This document shows positions 62,401 to 64,000 of a stretch of DNA of 64,000 bases, piece after piece. The notes under the pieces are model-generated. The model made no database searches. It was not told the origin of the DNA and worked only from the letters and a program-made list of their open reading frames with translations. The position numbers and the translations under genes were made by a program. Every line of letters starts with the position of its first letter. Position 1 is the stretch's first letter. The stretch comes from Liolophura sinensis (lineage: Eukaryota; Mollusca; Polyplacophora; Chitonida; Chitonidae): positions 26,345,915 to 26,409,914 of the forward strand of contig NC_088297.1 of the NCBI RefSeq assembly GCF_032854445.1, read 5' to 3'.

Positions 62401-64000
62401 CTACCGTGTGCCGAAACTGAATAGTGGGAAAGACAGACGTAAACCCATGAACAGATTGCTATTACGCTGACAATTCCAGGAAAGACCGTATATCCGGTTT
62501 TAATAAAGAAACCAATGAGACTATTCCGTGTTAGAATCCTGCCAATTGCGTCTTTGCAATTTATGTATTATTTCTTCCATATTCGTGTGGGAACTTGTAG
62601 ATGTTGTAGATTGGTTTGAAAATGAGCATTTTTATTATCGACTTGGAACGCCCCTTCATGACCTAGAAGTGCTATACGGATATCAAATTTGACCTTAGAT
62701 TGTATATTTCAAAATAAAACAGGTATGACCATTAGGATCATTTGGAGTTAAGCTTCGTTAAAATATACAAAGTAAAATAATTTGCTTCAACATCCAACGG
62801 TTCCAAAATTTGATCTTGATTTTGATTTGATGTGATTTGCAGCTTTTGCCAATGTGGCTAGGTATAAGTGATTTGTTATTGCAGCTTTCTCCTTGTTGCT
62901 TTCACATAAGAAATAGACGAGGGTTTCATGGTGGTGAAAACATAATCACTTAGCACAATTTAAACCTAGACGATTGCATTCTGGGTGTATCGATGTACCA
63001 CATTCCATGCCTTCAGCTATGGTAACATTGTCTTGGTAGGGATTTCACAAAACGACACTAGACCTTAAAGAATTCCTAGTTAATCAGAAGTTGTAAAATA
63101 ACTAAGTCATGTCACTTTATAAATAACACGATTTATCTCACTTTCCCACCTTTAATGAGCATCGTTAAAACAGTTAGCCGGCGCAGTCTGTTTGTAAACG
63201 CATTTTACGGCAGAATCTAAGCTTCAAGCTCGACATTCATGTACCACACGTAGGTCATGCAGCAAGCATTCAGAGTCGACAAATCGCAAGACCTATTTTC
63301 ATAGAAACCTAACACACCATTTCCCAGAGGTACAACGCGATTTACAGTATAAAAGTGAAGAAATTCTTCAGATATGTACCCAGATATCTAATCAAGTTTT
63401 GGTTGCTGTCAAAGATCCAGTCTCCGTGGGCGTTTGCCGGGGCGGAGAGAGACGTGGTGTCTGACTCGTTGATGAAGTTATCCGGGATGAAGGAGAACCT
63501 GTCGGGGAGGTACTGGAGTCGCTGGGATAGCACTACAAAGTCGGACGGCTGAGAGACAAAGACGATGAACAGTTATTACATATATGTACAAATTTCTCGG
63601 TGTAATTGGCAAGTTTGAATGTATACCTGAGCGACCATAGAGAGAAGGAAAGAGCGTGTATCTGGGGAAACAGTCATAAATCTTGACAAATGCAAACTCA
63701 TTACATTAATGGTGTCTTCATTATTGCCTAAAAAGTAGTTAATAAATCTCATTGTAGATATTAAATATTTGACAGCAGTTGATTATGTGTTTTGAAAATC
63801 TGAGAAAATGGGGAGATGTTTCTATGGAAACCATCTATAAATCCTGTTTTAAGAGATAAGGTGGACACAGATCGTAGTAGACAGTTGATGACACTCACCT
63901 CATGGAAGTCAAACCGCGATGAATAGCTGATATTCTCAGCGATTTCTGCGTCCTCAAACTCCATGATGTACGTCTCTCCCGCCACAAGGGTTACCTGCCA
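47255..64000 (-). CDS. PKHD1L1: Fibrocystin-L-like gene, 3' part (17 exons, 5' end outside window)
   Basis: This is the C-terminal part of a very large type I membrane protein of the fibrocystin-L family; in mammals PKHD1L1 is found on the stereocilia surface coat. The 17 exons listed separately join with every codon phase conserved to give about 1,701 residues ending in a stop. In order I see a lead-in (1-135), a G8 domain (about 137-265, motifs WSDAQTW and GDDVVI), the post-G8 segment (GVFGGLDLHG, WTTLGATAEVG), a beta-helix region (about 400-720), the block VDMDCDGLKK / GLGDYRIPK / ETRRLSPVAV / INGPQDHGWCAGYTC (about 770-930), an RRKR site at 1091-1094, two related beta-rich modules (1214-1538), a transmembrane helix (about 1613-1634) and a 67-residue tail. 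The block motifs match what I remember of human PKHD1L1 closely. Only one G8 occurs before the C-terminus, so this should be the second of the two G8 domains found in the family. TIG/IPT repeats and the first G8 should lie above 64,000. PKHD1 (fibrocystin) is less likely, because the block motifs fit PKHD1L1 better. Confidence 0.93.
47690..47880. repeat. Degenerate 36-45 bp repeat
   Basis: About four copies of ATGACACCACACCCAGTCAC-like units in the last intron of the fibrocystin-L-like gene. A similar sequence occurs at 390-440. Confidence 0.7.
48105..48375 (-). mobile_element. SINE family B, intronic
   Basis: Nearly full length: GATTGGTGTTTTACGCCGTA at its tail side and GCGCGTTAACCAACTGAGC at its tRNA head. 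It lies in the last intron of the fibrocystin-L-like gene in the same orientation as the gene. No clear duplication was found. Confidence 0.92.
48547..48685 (-). CDS. PKHD1L1: Fibrocystin-L-like exon 16 (transmembrane helix)
   Basis: The acceptor is AAACTTTCAG|TT and the donor GTT G|GTAAGT. After FQPTAADNSLHPG comes a 22-residue hydrophobic helix (IIAAIVVICVISVSLIGIFL, then FW), followed by basic KLAVVPKTKT. This is a single-pass type I anchor. Confidence 0.93.
48686..49417. other. Intron 15 of the fibrocystin-L-like gene, no feature
   Basis: Unique sequence. A GACTGACTGATTGACG run lies near 48,970. Confidence 0.5.
49418..49598 (-). CDS. PKHD1L1: Fibrocystin-L-like exon 15
   Basis: Two AGs lie four bases apart (CTTAG GTAG|C). 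Only the second preserves the reading frame (CT|C, then IIVSFTVSGDGSD), because the first would bring an in-frame TAG. The donor is CAG|GTAGTT, phase 0. It encodes the last ectodomain strands (ETISFNFKGQQLSLSGYL). Confidence 0.88.
49691..50295 (-). CDS. PKHD1L1: Fibrocystin-L-like exon 14 (juxtamembrane module B)
   Basis: The acceptor is CTTGCCCTCAG|GG, phase 0. The donor is AAG CT|GTATGG, phase 2. It encodes SASASFNPGTSEVTFIDLSF and GEYMVLFRVTSTPPEYDFYV, paralogous to module A, then a cysteine-containing domain (NNFCWQNNGTCKLAINMWFT). Confidence 0.92.
50660..50911 (-). mobile_element. SINE family B, intronic, decayed
   Basis: GACTGGTGCTTTACGCCGCA to GCTAACCACTCGGCCACGGA. It lies in the intron between exons 13 and 14, sense to the gene. 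Confidence 0.9.
51258..51629 (-). CDS. PKHD1L1: Fibrocystin-L-like exon 13 (juxtamembrane module A)
   Basis: A 372-base phase 0-0 exon. The acceptor is TCTTTCATTAG|GG and the donor AGG|GTATGG. It encodes GNSTIQFNDGWAEFTDLTIS and GTYVLEFAVTSPPEATNFT, a beta-rich module resembling an Ig-like fold. Exon 14 carries a second copy of the same plan. Several NxS/T sequons (GNST, NFT, NSS) suit an extracellular location. Confidence 0.92.
51878..52021. repeat. 26-bp tandem repeat
   Basis: About five copies of CACTTGTGTTCTTACTAGTA plus TCATTT in the intron between exons 12 and 13. Confidence 0.9.
52345..53192 (-). CDS. PKHD1L1: Fibrocystin-L-like exon 12 (RRKR cleavage site)
   Basis: An 848-base exon. 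The acceptor is TTTGTTTCTCAG|GT and the donor CTG|GTAAGT, phase 0. It encodes STSPQSLRLHLLNAVSDDAV and a SEA-like fold candidate (VIVVVFEASTEFLTVDEFF to DPSKVRLVNVV), then VARRKRQASGN. The RRKR tetrad at 52,702-52,713 fits a furin-type site. Fibrocystin (PKHD1) is known to be cleaved by a convertase in this region, and I recall an equivalent RRKR in human PKHD1L1. PLPSPSDPLW follows and is also conserved. Confidence 0.95.
53393..54150. repeat. 40-bp intronic minisatellite
   Basis: About 19 copies of CGTCATGCGGTACCTACAAG plus GTATAGAACCCTCCCCAAAA, in the intron between exons 11 and 12. Units carry the sub-variants CGG/CTG and ACC/ACA. Confidence 0.96.
54565..54810 (-). CDS. PKHD1L1: Fibrocystin-L-like exon 11
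   Basis: The acceptor is CTTATGCCCAG|GT and the donor ACA G|GTGGGT. It encodes MPEWQAHRCPSTDYRMLIIE, DTETRRLSPVAVLVDDYIDL and NGPQDHGWCAGYTCQKRLS, near-diagnostic for PKHD1L1. Several cysteines suggest disulfides in the extracellular space. Confidence 0.95.
54903..55122 (+). mobile_element. Decayed SINE with a different tRNA-like head
   Basis: CAGGTGGAGCGTTGGCTTGC and GTTTCAATCC resemble tRNA boxes. The end AGAAATGAAAAATTTTTCAG, GTGCAGCCTTAAACAC and AACATAAATAAG follows the 3' domain of families A and B. It is 33 bases beyond the exon 10 donor. Confidence 0.6.
55155..55387 (-). CDS. PKHD1L1: Fibrocystin-L-like exon 10
   Basis: The acceptor is TATCTTTTAG|A, phase 2. The donor AAA G|GTCTAT is weaker than the others but gives the required phase. 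It encodes KINPSDCVDMDCDGLKKAIL and DGDKRRGLGDYRIPKTLL, among the most conserved fibrocystin-L segments. A decayed SINE lies just beyond the donor. Confidence 0.93.
55513..56765. repeat. 40-bp intronic minisatellite
   Basis: About 31 copies of CTAGTCTATCAAGCGATCCT plus TAAGCAGGTTAACCTATGGT, in the intron between exons 9 and 10. Two unit types (CAGGTTAACC and CATATCGACC) are interspersed. Many units hold the palindromes CTTAAG and GTTAAC. Unrelated to the 40-bp array at 53.4 kb. Confidence 0.96.
57029..57191 (-). CDS. PKHD1L1: Fibrocystin-L-like exon 9
   Basis: The acceptor is TTTTTCAG|AT and the donor GTG GG|GTAAGC, changing to phase 2. It encodes GNTCGRKDVAITTNPNNDDG and NNKVFIHRPNVG. The motif CGRKDVAITTNP followed by FIHRP is a conserved landmark of the family. 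Confidence 0.92.
57556..58260 (-). CDS. PKHD1L1: Fibrocystin-L-like exon 8 (parallel beta-helix, long exon)
   Basis: A 705-base exon. The acceptor is GTTTTTGTAG|GT and the donor TCG A|GTAAGA. It continues the beta-helix (IEVMGDSVTLRDNLVVLS, YVGAIDARKATNLKMTGN) and then a cysteine-containing stretch, FAGFAISMCMDFGVYINTES. Together with exon 7 it forms about 310 residues of helix. Confidence 0.93.
58463..58696 (-). CDS. PKHD1L1: Fibrocystin-L-like exon 7 (parallel beta-helix)
   Basis: The acceptor is TCTGTTTGCAG|GG and the donor ACC A|GTAAGA. It encodes IANVEFVHTGQEGFRDPYDP and FHNAFSTAIGVYSTNNLEIT, with the NNLEITDNVIHHT rung typical of right-handed parallel beta-helix (PbH1) repeats. Confidence 0.92.
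59262..59429 (-). CDS. PKHD1L1: Fibrocystin-L-like exon 6
   Basis: The acceptor is TCTGCTACAG|CA after a T-rich tract; the donor is TTA G|GTACGG. It encodes SETVDSLSYAVTAEVGLLTR and NVKVIGEDYDKLFDESFGAR, the entry into the beta-helix. The segment VGLLTRNVKV is characteristic of the region after G8. Confidence 0.9.
59852..60094 (-). CDS. PKHD1L1: Fibrocystin-L-like exon 5 (post-G8 segment)
   Basis: The acceptor is CTTTGTACAG|GT and the donor GTT G|GTAGGT. It encodes GVFGGLDLHGKEVTNPWTTL and EAISWAVGSEIVVTPTGYDP, the signature that follows G8 domains in fibrocystin-L and CEMIP relatives. The phases agree with both neighbours. Confidence 0.93.
60345..61665. repeat. 81-bp minisatellite overlapping the end of exon 4
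   Basis: About 16 copies. The left part has an exact 81-bp period (CCAATCCACTCCCCTACCTC, GAGTAAATTAGGCCGTACCG, ACAGTTTTTACTTTA). The right copies are shorter and diverged (ACAGCTTTAGGCCATACTTT). The last unit runs through the donor of exon 4 (61,638/61,639) and about 25 coding bases. Confidence 0.93.
61639..61911 (-). CDS. PKHD1L1: Fibrocystin-L-like exon 4 (G8 domain, second half)
   Basis: The acceptor is GTCCCCTCAG|GC and the donor ATC G|GTATGA. It encodes MWVVADVPLPRMKKLYIYG and IYIVGGRLIAGWPDNPFKG, the central G8 strands. Its last 25-28 coding bases and the donor are homologous to the unit of the minisatellite that begins directly downstream (60,345-61,638); see findings. Confidence 0.93.
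62162..62416 (-). CDS. PKHD1L1: Fibrocystin-L-like exon 3 (G8 domain, first half)
   Basis: The acceptor is CACTATTCAG|TT and the donor AAG G|GTAAGT; phase is 1 in and 1 out. It encodes AYRCYYDNCEPPPDP, then the G8 opening MWSDAQTWKDTPAGW and GLPQDGDDVVIAKG. G8 is a domain of eight conserved glycines and beta strands seen in fibrocystins, CEMIP/KIAA1199 and TMEM2; here it is extracellular. Confidence 0.93.
62417..63379. other. Intron 2 of the fibrocystin-L-like gene, no feature
   Basis: AT-rich unique sequence without recognisable repeats. Confidence 0.5.
63380..63548 (-). CDS. PKHD1L1: Fibrocystin-L-like exon 2
   Basis: The acceptor has a pyrimidine-rich tract ending TCTCTCAG, then PSDFVVLSQRLQYLPDRF. 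The donor is CTG G|GTACAT, phase 1. This is the lead-in segment before the G8 domain; ANAHGDWIFDSNQNLIRYL is typical of this spacer. It has no catalytic residues. Confidence 0.88.
63899..64000 (-). CDS. PKHD1L1: Fibrocystin-L-like exon 1 of window (partial)
   Basis: Open to the window edge. It encodes 34 residues including VTLVAGETYIMEFED and ends in FDFHE. The donor is GAG|GTGAGT, phase 0. A possible acceptor (GGCAG|GTAACC) lies only about five bases from the edge, so the true exon start may be near 63,995 or outside the window. Confidence 0.8.

Overview
The window is animal nuclear DNA, most likely from a mollusc or another lophotrochozoan. I infer this from intron-rich genes with GT-AG junctions, an exceptional load of minisatellites, and two tRNA-headed SINE families of a type I associate with molluscan genomes. 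There is no bacterial or viral organisation. Most long open frames are translations of tandem repeats, not genes.

Right part (47,255 to 64,000, minus strand). This is the 3' end of a fibrocystin-L (PKHD1L1) type gene. I resolved 17 exons, and all 16 junctions are GT-AG and keep phase. Joined, they encode about 1,701 residues: a lead-in, one G8 domain, a right-handed beta-helix region, the conserved fibrocystin-L C-terminal block, an RRKR proprotein-convertase-like site, two related beta-sandwich-like modules, one transmembrane helix and a cytoplasmic tail of about 67 residues with a stop codon. The 5' part lies beyond position 64,000. Three of its introns carry large minisatellites (53.4-54.15, 55.5-56.76 and 60.35-61.64 kb). 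The last of these runs into the end of a coding exon and repeats its splice donor.

Left-centre (12,243 to 25,026, minus strand). Three consecutive exons of a calmodulin-like EF-hand protein, resembling CALML4 or EFCAB2/DRC8, are separated by introns of 5.9 and 6.5 kb. The larger intron is almost filled by a 5.8 kb minisatellite that contains a 906 bp internal duplication. The first and last exons of this gene were not located.

Elsewhere (1-12 kb and 25-47 kb) I found no convincing gene. These parts hold about 20 tandem arrays (units of 12 to 81 bp) and about a dozen SINE copies. The SINEs include a nested pair in which each element has its own target-site duplication, insertions inside minisatellites, and a 59-bp satellite that grew out of a SINE end. 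By my estimate tandem arrays make up about 20 kb, close to one third of the window.

The two genes are probably functionally unrelated neighbours. The main interest of the window is how minisatellites arise from exon ends and SINEs and expand inside introns of expressed genes.
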